Below, piece after piece: positions 9,070 to 17,673 of a stretch of DNA of 64,000 nt. The notes under the pieces were generated by a model that was not told the DNA's origin, did not search any database, and saw nothing but the letters and a program-made list of their open reading frames with translations. This DNA comes from JANRJY01 sp033763735 (GTDB lineage Bacteria; Bacteroidota; Bacteroidia; Cytophagales; UBA9547), in assembly GCA_033763735.1 (NCBI GenBank), contig JANRJY010000008.1:1-64000 (forward strand), read 5' to 3'. Position numbers and translations under genes: made by a program. The stretch's first letter is position 1. Each line of letters begins with the position of its first letter.

Positions 9070-9094
9070 GATGTAAAAGTAACAAAATGTTCGT

Positions 9095-9136
9095 AGTTGG
9101 TGGAGTTAAGTTGGTAGTTAGTAGTTTTTAGTTAAT
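9095..9136. repeat. Tandem 7-mer array upstream of rlmD
   Basis: Six consecutive heptamers: AGTTGGT, GGAGTTA, AGTTGGT, AGTTAGT, AGTTTTT, AGTTAAT. The array lies 26 bases from the rlmD start and may overlap its promoter region. Confidence 0.65.
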
Positions 9137-9141
9137 TGAAA

Positions 9142-9328
9142 GTGTTCAAGTGCTATGTGTCCATGCTCTATTTTTAGAAATTATAATTTAATAAACGGAA
9201 TTTAAACCTTTCAATCAATAAAAACTCATTGAGACACTAAATAAGTAGTCCAAATTATAACCAGCAGATACTAAATTTTAAAACCTTGTAATGATAATTA
9301 GGTACTTGAACACATAACACTTGAACAC
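9142..9328. repeat. Inverted copies of a GTGTTCAAGTG repeat
   Basis: Bases 9142-9168 match the reverse complement of 9302-9328 at 22 of 27 positions. A related sequence (GTGTTCAC GTGCTAGG TGTTTAAG) follows the octamer array at 57590-57613. The intervening ~130 bases are AT-rich with no gene. Confidence 0.7.
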
Positions 9329-9360
9329 CTATCCCATCAAATCATCAAATCTCCAAAAAG

Positions 9361-10308
9361 TTAAAACGATAAATATTTTTTCTCTATCATGGCACCGATG
9401 CCATAAAGCTCATTGAGGGTTTCTTCCAGAAGTCCAAGTGCATTTTTTTCGATTTCTTCTACACTTAAGTATTTAAATTTATTAGCAATTTTTTCTAAAC
9501 GGAATTCAGGGGTGGTTCTATCTAAAGGATTTCCCAAATTAATTTTGTTTAAATAAATACTTGCATGGGTTAGGTTAAATGAAAGTGATTTAGGAAACTC
9601 TACGTTCAGCATCAAAAAGTCCAAAGCATTAATTAGTGAAGGAATCGTTTTGAAATACTTCCGGCTCATGTCAAATGACTCTGTGCTTTTGAGTAAAGCC
9701 CCAATTTGATAATTGATTATGGCTTGTGCTTTTGTTCCTTTTTCAATTTTTCTGATGTCGTTTAATTTTGCAATTAATATTCTGGTGATTTGCACTGCAC
9801 GTTCCAAATGCAAACCCATACTCAATATAGCCCAAGGATCGTTATGAATATGCGTATTGTCAATACATCCTTTTACAATAGAACTATTTCTATATATCAT
9901 TTCACTGAAATCAAAAGGCCCTTCAGACAAAAATTCTTCATGTGAATAGCCATTTATTTCATGATAATATTTATTCAAAATCTCCCAAAACTCTGATGAA
10001 ACGGTGTCACGTGCACCTCGTACATTTTCACGAGCATAATTGATTGATGCGATTACTGAATTCGGATTGTTAGGGTCGAGGCAAACAAAAAACAATACTT
10101 CTTCTTCAGAAAGCTTGTTTTCATCTATAAGTTTATTGAACTGGTAACCTACCATATCCAATATTGACTCCAAAATATAGTGTTTTTTTTGTGCTAAAGG
10201 AGCATCCAAAGAAGACAGATATTGCACTCTGGTAAAGCGCGCTATATGTTCAGCTCTTTCAATATATCTACCGGTCCAAAAAAGACTATTTCCAATTCTT
10301 GATAACAT
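9361..10308 (-). CDS. Alpha-E domain protein (DUF403)
   Basis: A 315-residue all-helical protein. The N-terminus (MLSRIGNSLFWTGRYIERAE) is the hallmark of the alpha-E/DUF403 family. It is usually encoded beside a circularly permuted ATP-grasp protein, as here, with a 45-base gap. The pair has been predicted by comparative genomics to build or attach a short peptide or amide modification, but no substrate is established. The frame extends to a TTG at 10338; the ATG at 10306-10308 was chosen because all family members begin at this motif. The transglutaminase-like and proteasome-like partner genes often seen with this pair are absent here. Confidence 0.88.
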   Translation of the reverse strand: MLSRIGNSLFWTGRYIERAEHIARFTRVQYLSSLDAPLAQKKHYILESILDMVGYQFNKLIDENKLSEEEVLFFVCLDPNNPNSVIASINYARENVRGARDTVSSEFWEILNKYYHEINGYSHEEFLSEGPFDFSEMIYRNSSIVKGCIDNTHIHNDPWAILSMGLHLERAVQITRILIAKLNDIRKIEKGTKAQAIINYQIGALLKSTESFDMSRKYFKTIPSLINALDFLMLNVEFPKSLSFNLTHASIYLNKINLGNPLDRTTPEFRLEKIANKFKYLSVEEIEKNALGLLEETLNELYGIGAMIEKKYLSF

Positions 10309-10353
10309 ATTCTTAAACTTTATTTCCTTATTAATCAATTACATATATTTGGG

Positions 10354-11841
10354 TTAGTTTGAAGTAATCCAAGTATCTTTAGAACCACCTCCTTGTGATG
10401 AATTCACAATTAAGCTGCCTTTTTTAAGTGCCACTCTTGTAAGACCTCCTTTTAAAACATAGTGTCTGTTTTTACCCATGAGGCAAAATGTACGTAAGTC
10501 CACATGCCTTGGGCTAAACGAACCATCTTCATCAATATAAGTGGAATGCATGGAAAGGTTCATGACCGGTTGCGCGATGTATTTCCTACGATTGGATGCT
10601 ACAACTTTTTTAAGTTTTTCAAGTTCCTCTTTGGTGCTATTGGGTCCTATTACAACACCATATCCACCAGATTCATCAACAGGTTTGATAACCAACTTAT
10701 CCATATTTTCAATAACATATTTATAGTCAGCATCAAGTTCACATCTGTAAGTCGGAACATTTTTTAGGATAGGTGTTTCATTCAAATAGTATTTAATAAT
10801 TTCAGGCATATAAATATAAACCGCCTTATCATCAGCCGCCCCTGTTCCGGGTGCATTCAGTATACTTACATTTCCTTCACGGTATGCTTGCATAATTCCG
10901 GGGATACCTAAAACTGAATCAGGTCTGAATACTTGCGGATCAAGGAAATCATCATCAATTCTGCGGTAAATAATATCTACTTTTTTAGGCCCGTATATGG
11001 TTTTCATATATACAAAGTTCTTGTCTACGAACAAATCTCTGCCTTCGACCAATTGAATTCCCATCCAAAGAGCCAGGAATGAATGTTCGTAATATGCTGA
11101 ATTATAAGCACCTGGAGTTAAAATAACACAAGTAGGATTATCACCTGACTGTTTTGGAGCTACACTATGCATGATATTGAGCAGTTCTTCCGGATATTCC
11201 TGAACCGATTGCACAGAGTGGTCGAGGAATAAATTAGGCAGGGTTCGTTTCATGGTTTCTCTATTGGAGAGCACATAACTAACTCCCGAAGGGCAACGAA
11301 CATTATCTTCTAATATATAATAGTCACCATCTGAATGACGTATGAGGTCAGTGCCTGCAATATGGACATATATGCCACCGGGAGGGTCAATACCTATCAT
11401 GTGTTTATTGAAAAAAGCACAGCTTAGTATCAATTCAGAAGGCACAATTTTGTCTTTCAATATTTTTTGATCGTGATATAGGTCATATAAAAACAAATTG
11501 ATTGCTTGATTTCTTTGCAAAAGACCTTTTTCAATCATTTGCCACTCTTGAAATGGAATAACTCGTGGAAAAAGGTCAAATGGGAAAATTCGTTCAACTC
11601 CCTTTGATTTATCGCTATACACATTGAATGTTATGCCTTGATTATAAAACGAATCGCGGGCATATTCGTTTAACTCACGAAAGTCTTCAAGTGAATGCCG
11701 TGCAAAATCTATAATTAATGACTGGTAGTGTGGACGTGATTTGTTTTGTTGCAAATACACTTCGTCAAATTGTTTGTCAAGGACATGATATCCCTCAAAA
11801 ATATTTGAATCAAGAGTTAGGTTGCTTTTTTTCATAGACAT
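10354..11841 (-). CDS. Circularly permuted type 2 ATP-grasp protein (DUF404/DUF407)
   Basis: 495 residues. The family motifs are clear: GITFNVYSD and ERIFPFDLFPRVI near the N-terminus, DPPGGIYVHIAGTDLIR, YYILEDNVRCPSGVSYV, RRIDDDFLDP, GTGAADDKAVY and KPVDESGGYGVVIGP near the C-terminus. The last motif is the permuted ATP-grasp ATP-binding loop. Such proteins are predicted ATP-dependent carboxylate-amine ligases, cytosolic and of unknown substrate. The gene is first in a two-gene operon with alpha-E. Start candidates are ATG at 11839-11841 or 11833-11835; a longer TTG form begins at 11856. It is divergent from the 12121 gene across an AT-rich gap of 279 bases. Confidence 0.88.
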   Translation of the reverse strand: MSMKKSNLTLDSNIFEGYHVLDKQFDEVYLQQNKSRPHYQSLIIDFARHSLEDFRELNEYARDSFYNQGITFNVYSDKSKGVERIFPFDLFPRVIPFQEWQMIEKGLLQRNQAINLFLYDLYHDQKILKDKIVPSELILSCAFFNKHMIGIDPPGGIYVHIAGTDLIRHSDGDYYILEDNVRCPSGVSYVLSNRETMKRTLPNLFLDHSVQSVQEYPEELLNIMHSVAPKQSGDNPTCVILTPGAYNSAYYEHSFLALWMGIQLVEGRDLFVDKNFVYMKTIYGPKKVDIIYRRIDDDFLDPQVFRPDSVLGIPGIMQAYREGNVSILNAPGTGAADDKAVYIYMPEIIKYYLNETPILKNVPTYRCELDADYKYVIENMDKLVIKPVDESGGYGVVIGPNSTKEELEKLKKVVASNRRKYIAQPVMNLSMHSTYIDEDGSFSPRHVDLRTFCLMGKNRHYVLKGGLTRVALKKGSLIVNSSQGGGSKDTWITSN

Positions 11842-12120
11842 TAATTTAATTACCAATTTTATACATCAATATAAAAATATCTCTATATAAATAGATAAAT
11901 TAGGGTTATTTTAAATTCTGCCTTTAAATATTGAATATATATTTTAAAAAAGCAATGATATTGAATAAATATGCCTATTTTTTATTTTAGATATTTGTAT
12001 GAATTTAATATTTAATTCTAATTTTTGAAGATGTTAATAATTTTTTGAGGTTTAATGTTGAAATTTTGTTTACAATTCGTTAACATAGTAGTATTAATAG
12101 ATAATTAAACATTTAAAGTC

Positions 12121-12834
12121 ATGGGAAACTTAGCTGCAAACTGGCTTACTGAAGGCTGGATCGATTTTGAATACAAAAAATATATGGTATTGGCTTATTT
12201 ACAGGATGTTAAGAAAAATTTTGATGAACAAAAGTTATACCCTTTCCTTCAAGATTTAGTATTTCATTACCAAAATTTATCCATTTTAAAAGATAATAAA
12301 GACTTGATGAAGGAAAATTTCCCCGAAAGATTAACTACAACTGACTTCGAAAAACTTCAGTTAGTATATGAAACCATAGTGCAGGACGATGAAATAATGA
12401 AGGAAATTGAAGATATCATGGCTTTTACGATTCCTGAATTTAAAAAATTCCTTGCTGAAGGCAAAGATTTATACGAATATTTTGAAAGCAAAATGCAAAT
12501 AGTTCCTATTGGAATTACACCACTACGAACAGATGAAGGTTATTTATTTGTAACCGAACATATGAAAAAAGAAACCAAAATCTATGAATACCAGGTTACG
12601 CTGTTTCAAAGTCCAGTAGATAAATATAGAGGTATTCATACTCGATTATTGGAATCGAGAAGATTGCGACTTGGTACTTCTTACGAACTTATGAAAGTAG
12701 AATTGGCAAAAGAATATCGCGACAAACCCAATCCGGCTGCATACTTGCTTGAAAGTCAGGTGTATTGTCCTCTTAATGAGAGTTTGCTTCCTATTGCCAA
12801 AAGACTGTTGGTCAAATATATTTCTTTGACTTAA
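12121..12834 (+). CDS. Conserved Bacteroidota protein of unknown function
   Basis: 237 residues, cytosolic, acidic N-terminal half and basic C-terminal half, no signal peptide or membrane segment. The N-terminal region (WLTEGWIDFEYKKYMVLAYL) and the C-terminal NPAAYLLESQVYCPLNESLLP look strongly conserved from memory of similar proteins, but I know no function. A TTTG at 12065-12068 followed after 20 bases by TAGTATTA may be its promoter. The gene ends before a hairpin at 12894-12938 that could terminate transcription. It lies just upstream of a methylenetetrahydrofolate-reductase-like gene on the same strand, which may be chance or a functional pair. Confidence 0.75.
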   Translation: MGNLAANWLTEGWIDFEYKKYMVLAYLQDVKKNFDEQKLYPFLQDLVFHYQNLSILKDNKDLMKENFPERLTTTDFEKLQLVYETIVQDDEIMKEIEDIMAFTIPEFKKFLAEGKDLYEYFESKMQIVPIGITPLRTDEGYLFVTEHMKKETKIYEYQVTLFQSPVDKYRGIHTRLLESRRLRLGTSYELMKVELAKEYRDKPNPAAYLLESQVYCPLNESLLPIAKRLLVKYISLT

Positions 12835-12893
12835 TTTTTATGATTTAATATTGACAGTTATACCATTTAGAATTTGGAAATTTGCATTTAATA

Positions 12894-12938
12894 CCTCACC
12901 CTAAATCCCTCTTCGAAAATGGAGAGGGACTTTTTAGG
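12894..12938. terminator. Hairpin of the CCTCACCC/CCCTCTCC repeat family, possible terminator
   Basis: CCTAAA and TCCCTCT (12900-12912) pair with AGAGGGA (12923-12929) and TTTAGG (12933-12938), giving an interrupted 13-bp stem followed by TTTTTATAAAA. The sequence belongs to the same palindromic repeat family found inside the gene at 23323-25332. It lies 60 bases after the stop of the upstream gene. Confidence 0.55.
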
Positions 12939-13060
12939 TTTTTATAAAACGGTTATTATTTTTTTAAGTAAAATTGTTAAGATTTTTTTGAAACGGATTT
13001 ATTAATTGTCGTTTCCAATATTTGATTACCTTTACGCCTTTATTTTGGTAATTAATAAGC

Positions 13061-13993
13061 ATGTTTTTAAATAAAATTCAACAAAGGAAGTCAGGCGTAT
13101 TGTTGTACGGAATTACCCCTCCTAAGTCACAAACACCCCCTGAAAAAGTTGTAGAAATAGCCCAAAGAACACTCGAGAGGCTTCATAATTTGGATATAGA
13201 TGCACTGGTTGTTTATGATGTTCAAGACGAATCGGCTCGTACAACGGAAGAAAGACCTTTTCCATTTGTAACCGCATTAGATCCTTTTGAGTTTTCAGTA
13301 AATCACCTACACACACTTAAAATTTCAAAAATCATATATCGACCGGCCGGTAAATTTACAAAAGATGAACTTGCTGCCTGGCTTGATGGATTGCATAAAC
13401 ATAATTTTTATCCGGTTTTTGTGGGAGTTCCAGCCCCTGATTTTAAAGTTAAAACAAGTTTAACTGAAGCATATCAAATATGGAGCAAAAATAAAGGTAC
13501 TTCAGTAATTGGAGCGGTTACTATTCCTGAACGTCATGCAGTGTTAAAAGACGAAGACATTCGAATAATGGACAAAATGAATTCGGGTGTATCTTTTTTT
13601 GTATCTCAGTGCGTTTTTGATGTTGATTTTGCCAAAAAAGTAATTGAAGATTTAAGTGCATCCTGCATAATGCATGGGAAAGAACTCCCAACAATCATAT
13701 TTACAATCACTGCTTGTGGATCTATCAAAACATTAGAGTTTATGGAGTGGTTAGGCATTCATATTCCAGACCCATTGAAAAGTGAACTTAAAGCTTCTGA
13801 AAATATTCTTGCGAAATCGCTTGAAGTATGTATTGAAATTGCTGCAGAATTAATAAAATATTGCTCATCCAAATCTGTGCCCTTTGGATTCAATGTTGAA
13901 AGTGTAGCCATTCGCAAAGAGGAAATTGAAGCTTCTATTTTCTTAACAAATAAGATTGGAAGTATGCTTAAAGAGGCTGGAATCAGAAAATAA
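13061..13993 (+). CDS. Methylenetetrahydrofolate reductase-like protein
   Basis: 310 residues, about the length of MetF, with a predicted TIM barrel. The segments VYDVQDESAR, FEFSVNHL, KIIYRPAGKFTKDEL, TSVIGAVTIPERHA and the late SIKTLEFMEWLGIHIP match the MetF/FAD-linked reductase family. The usual N-terminal FEFFPPK is replaced by YGITPPK, and the general sequence is divergent. It may reduce methylenetetrahydrofolate with FAD, or be a paralogue with another pterin or flavin role. A TACCTTTA sequence at 13027-13034 resembles the -7 box. No methionine synthase gene is nearby. Confidence 0.65.
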   Translation: MFLNKIQQRKSGVLLYGITPPKSQTPPEKVVEIAQRTLERLHNLDIDALVVYDVQDESARTTEERPFPFVTALDPFEFSVNHLHTLKISKIIYRPAGKFTKDELAAWLDGLHKHNFYPVFVGVPAPDFKVKTSLTEAYQIWSKNKGTSVIGAVTIPERHAVLKDEDIRIMDKMNSGVSFFVSQCVFDVDFAKKVIEDLSASCIMHGKELPTIIFTITACGSIKTLEFMEWLGIHIPDPLKSELKASENILAKSLEVCIEIAAELIKYCSSKSVPFGFNVESVAIRKEEIEASIFLTNKIGSMLKEAGIRK

Positions 13994-14276
13994 TTTTGTA
14001 AAACGAAATTGTTATCAAAGCGTAACCGAAGTTTTTGATGCTTAACTTTTTTTAATGAGATAAACACGATACACCGATTTATTTCATGCATTTTGTACCA
14101 TTTTCTATTAGAAAATATTATTTACAAAAGTGTATTTATTAAAATTTTCATATTTAACATCTTCAAAATACTTGTGTCATAAATTTTGAAAAAACATTTT
14201 TTTATTAGAAATTCAATAAAATATATTAGAATATTAATATTTTTTAAATGACTATTTTCAATCTAAATGGATAAAA

Positions 14277-17200
14277 ATGACAAAATTATTATATAAAAAA
14301 AGCCTTCTATGTTTATCACTTATATCAATAGTTTGCTCTGCTCAAACGCTTACAATTGATGCATCTAATTCGGGAAAACGACAAGTAATTGATGGATTTG
14401 GAACTTGCTTATATGGCACGCCAGGTGAACAAACATGGTTTCAAAACTTGTATTACGATGATGCAAAATGTTCCATTTTAAGGTTCGACATCACACCCAC
14501 TTTTAGATCGCCTTATTCCGATTACACCTACAATTCTCCTTGGTTTCACAATAATCCTTCCCTTCCCGGACCAGAAAATAATAATGTTAGAACTTACACT
14601 GGCGCATCGGACTACACCCGCTTATTTGCAGGAAGAAATGCTCAAATTGCAGTAATGGGACCTAATATTGACAACAATGTTTTGCTATTTGATTATAATT
14701 TTGAAGCACCAAGAGTCGCAAGTGCTATGGCAGTTGCAGGTGAGAATAGAAAATCACAATTGGGTGATTTTAAATTGATTGGCTCTATGTGGTCACCGGC
14801 ACCTTGGCTTAAAATTTCGTCCGGAAATGTAAATACAGGAAATAGTTGGCCATTGCCAGTGAACAGCCCTCCATATCCATTTATTTGGAATGGAAACTTT
14901 GTAGGAGGCAAACTTGATGTGAGCAATACACCACTTGCGATATTCAATGATGGTATACAAAATACTAGTGCCCTTACGCAATATGCCCGTAGTACCGCAG
15001 CCTATTTAAGAGGATTTCAAAACCGAAATAATGTTAAGTTTTATGCAATTAGCATTCAAAACGAATTGAATTTCGAAACTTTTTACCATAGTTCGTTTTA
15101 TCCTCTTTCGTCACAATATATTGCTGCAGCTGTGGCAGTTAGGAGAGAATTGGATAAATATGCCGATTTGAAACATATTAAAATAATGGGACCTGAGGAT
15201 TTGCTTAGTGGTGCTGATTATGCACTTTGGCAATATGGTGGAGGCTCTACAACGGTACACAAAAATCTACAATACTTGCAAAATATTGGTGCCGATACTG
15301 CTGCCTCAAGAGCTGTTGACTTTTTCTGTATTCATGGGTATGCGGCTGATGGGGTAAGTTCAGCAGGAGCTAATCCATTATCATGGGAACGTTGGGCTAA
15401 CGGTTGGACTTCTTCACCAGGTGGTGCTATTCCAAATACAGTGAAAGGATTTAACTTTTACAACAAAAAATCATGGATGACTGAAACCTCAGGTGAAGAT
15501 CCTGCATGGCTATCTCCATCTAGTGGGTTTCCAAATAATGGTGGATTTAGTGTTGCATTAAACATTCATCAAGCACTTACTACCGGCAATGAAAGTGGAT
15601 ATGTATATTGGCAAATGGCCGATGGAGGGTCTAATTCATCAGGAGCAACTTTATCTGGTTCCTCTGATCAAGCAACAGCTTCAAAGTACAATGCTTTCAA
15701 GCATTTTTCAAGATTTATTAGACCTAATTCTGTTAGACTAAGTTCAACGATTACAGGTAGCAATGTGTTAGCAAGTGCCTATGTGAATAATATAGGCAAT
15801 GACTTGACAATTGTTTTAATTAACTCAAATAATTCAACGCAAAACGTAACGGTAAATGTGCCTACTTCTGTCATCAATGGACAATCATTTAATGCATATA
15901 CCAGTCGTAATGGAAGCATGTGGGCTAGTTCGGTGGTAACTAATGTTGGGAATACCCTCACATTATCGATGCAAGCATATAGTGTAGTTACCTTAAACGC
16001 ATATAACCCTAACATAGCAACGCTATCAGTAAGTCCCACTATTCTGAATTTTACAAGTACGGGAAGTTCACGAACATTAACTGTTGCTAGTAACATCAAT
16101 TGGACTGTAACTGAAAACGCAAGTTGGTTATCTACTTCTGTTATTACCGGAACCGGAAATGGTACCATTTTGGTAACAGCTTCAAATAGCACATTAACAG
16201 GAATAAGAGTAGCACAAATAACAGTATCAGGAAGTGGAATAAATAACTTTATAAATGTTACCCAAACAGGTATAACACCAAATTTAAGCTTTAGTCAAGC
16301 CAATATTTCTTATACTTCGGCAGGTGGAACAACTGCCGGAAATATCTCTTCTAATATTTCTTGGACTGTGTTCAAAAATGCAACTTGGTTGAGCTTGAAT
16401 GTGAGTTCAGGAACCGGTTCAGGAGGATTATCAATCACAGCTTTAGCTAATACTTCTACAGGTACCCGATTTGGTGTAATCACTTTGTCGGGAGGAGGAA
16501 TCACTCAATTAATAAACGTTACCCAAACTGGAGTAACGCCTAATTTGAGCTTTAATCAAGCCAATATTTCTTATACTTCGGCAGGAGGAACAACTGCCGG
16601 AAATATCTCCTCTAATATTTCTTGGACTTTGTTCAAAAATGCAACTTGGTTGAGTTTGAATGTGAGTTCAGGAACCGGTTCAGGAGGTTTATCTATCACA
16701 GCTTTAGCTAATACTTCTACAGGTACCCGACTTGCTACAATAACTTTAACTGGAGGTGGATTAACTCAATTTATTAATGTTACTCAAACAGGGGCAAATG
16801 CAAATTTGACTGTAAGTCCTTCCGCATTAAGTTATTTAACAACCGGAAGTACTACTATTGTAAGTATTACAAGTAATATTAATTGGTCAGTGTCCAACAA
16901 TACTTCATGGATTTCATTAAATACATTAAGTGGTTTTGGAAATAAATTGATAAATGTAACTGCATCGAATTATACGGTTGTAGGAATCAGAACCGGAATG
17001 GTCACAATTTCTGGAAATTCTATTAATTGTATCGTTTCTGTTACTCAAACGGGTGTATCAGAAAGTCTCTCCATTGGTAATAATAATGTTTCCGTTACTG
17101 GTGAAGGAGGCATTCAAAATATTCAAATTAATTCGAACAGTAGTTGGAGCATAATCGGTATCCCTATTTGGTTATCAATTCAACCACAAAGTGGTGTAGG

Positions 17201-17672
17201 AAATGCCAACCCAATATTAACAGTAAATTCAAACAATACGAGTTCTGATAGGACTGTAATTCTTACAATATCTGGATTAAATATTAATCAAATTTTAACT
17301 GTAAATCAAGGGATTATCATATCAATTCCAGGAAATAATACCAATCCGGGTGTAAATACAACACCCGGAGTATCATCCATATCAGGCAACAACAATGGAC
17401 CTGACACAACCTTAGGTATTAATACCCTCGGTGGCATTAACCATATCAATAAAAGTGAAGATTCTGAAACCTTACTAATATCCCCAAATCCAGTGTTAAG
17501 GGCATCTACTGTTTATTTCAACAAATTAATCAGCTTTAGTTTATTTGATATTTATGGAAATCTGATAGCCTCCTACTATTTAGTTGACAATTTTCAACTT
17601 GGAACTCTAGCCTCCGGGATATACCTAATCAAAACTTCTGAGAATGAAATAAGGCGATTGTTGGTAGAATAA
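14277..17672 (+). CDS. Secreted GH30-family glycosidase with BACON repeats and T9SS sorting domain
   Basis: 1131 residues. A signal peptide (1-22, ending CSAQ) precedes a glycoside hydrolase family 30 barrel (about 25-490): QVIDGFGTC, SMWSPAPWLK, acid/base Glu263 in QNELNFE and nucleophile Glu403 in WMTETSGE. A short beta-domain runs to ~575. Five BACON-like Ig repeats of ~87 residues follow (580-1020), each with NINWTV-type Trp and VTQTG ends. Then comes an Asn/Gly/Thr/Pro linker and a C-terminal sorting domain (ISPNP ... SGIYLIK). It should be exported by Sec and T9SS and act on beta-linked glycans outside the cell; exact substrate is not predictable. It is monocistronic and converges with corA, one base apart. 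Confidence 0.88.
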   Translation: MTKLLYKKSLLCLSLISIVCSAQTLTIDASNSGKRQVIDGFGTCLYGTPGEQTWFQNLYYDDAKCSILRFDITPTFRSPYSDYTYNSPWFHNNPSLPGPENNNVRTYTGASDYTRLFAGRNAQIAVMGPNIDNNVLLFDYNFEAPRVASAMAVAGENRKSQLGDFKLIGSMWSPAPWLKISSGNVNTGNSWPLPVNSPPYPFIWNGNFVGGKLDVSNTPLAIFNDGIQNTSALTQYARSTAAYLRGFQNRNNVKFYAISIQNELNFETFYHSSFYPLSSQYIAAAVAVRRELDKYADLKHIKIMGPEDLLSGADYALWQYGGGSTTVHKNLQYLQNIGADTAASRAVDFFCIHGYAADGVSSAGANPLSWERWANGWTSSPGGAIPNTVKGFNFYNKKSWMTETSGEDPAWLSPSSGFPNNGGFSVALNIHQALTTGNESGYVYWQMADGGSNSSGATLSGSSDQATASKYNAFKHFSRFIRPNSVRLSSTITGSNVLASAYVNNIGNDLTIVLINSNNSTQNVTVNVPTSVINGQSFNAYTSRNGSMWASSVVTNVGNTLTLSMQAYSVVTLNAYNPNIATLSVSPTILNFTSTGSSRTLTVASNINWTVTENASWLSTSVITGTGNGTILVTASNSTLTGIRVAQITVSGSGINNFINVTQTGITPNLSFSQANISYTSAGGTTAGNISSNISWTVFKNATWLSLNVSSGTGSGGLSITALANTSTGTRFGVITLSGGGITQLINVTQTGVTPNLSFNQANISYTSAGGTTAGNISSNISWTLFKNATWLSLNVSSGTGSGGLSITALANTSTGTRLATITLTGGGLTQFINVTQTGANANLTVSPSALSYLTTGSTTIVSITSNINWSVSNNTSWISLNTLSGFGNKLINVTASNYTVVGIRTGMVTISGNSINCIVSVTQTGVSESLSIGNNNVSVTGEGGIQNIQINSNSSWSIIGIPIWLSIQPQSGVGNANPILTVNSNNTSSDRTVILTISGLNINQILTVNQGIIISIPGNNTNPGVNTTPGVSSISGNNNGPDTTLGINTLGGINHINKSEDSETLLISPNPVLRASTVYFNKLISFSLFDIYGNLIASYYLVDNFQLGTLASGIYLIKTSENEIRRLLVE
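16281..16800 (+). repeat. Near-identical tandem 261-base repeat within BACON domains
   Basis: Bases from about 16281 to 16540 and 16541 to 16800 are almost identical at an offset of 261 bases (87 codons), for example GCCAATATTTCTTATACTTC at 16299 and 16560. They encode BACON repeats 2 and 3, which are far more alike than their flanking repeats, pointing to a recent unit duplication. Confidence 0.85.
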
Positions 17673-17673
17673 T

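Noticed and set aside
9361..11841. Circularly permuted ATP-grasp as glutathionylspermidine synthase
   Set aside because: The motifs fit DUF404/DUF407 proteins; the CHAP amidase domain and other features of glutathionylspermidine synthetase are absent.
15779..16504. Long minus-strand frames opposite the BACON repeats
   Set aside because: They follow from the repetitive Ser/Thr/Asn codons of the plus-strand gene, which has a clear domain structure.
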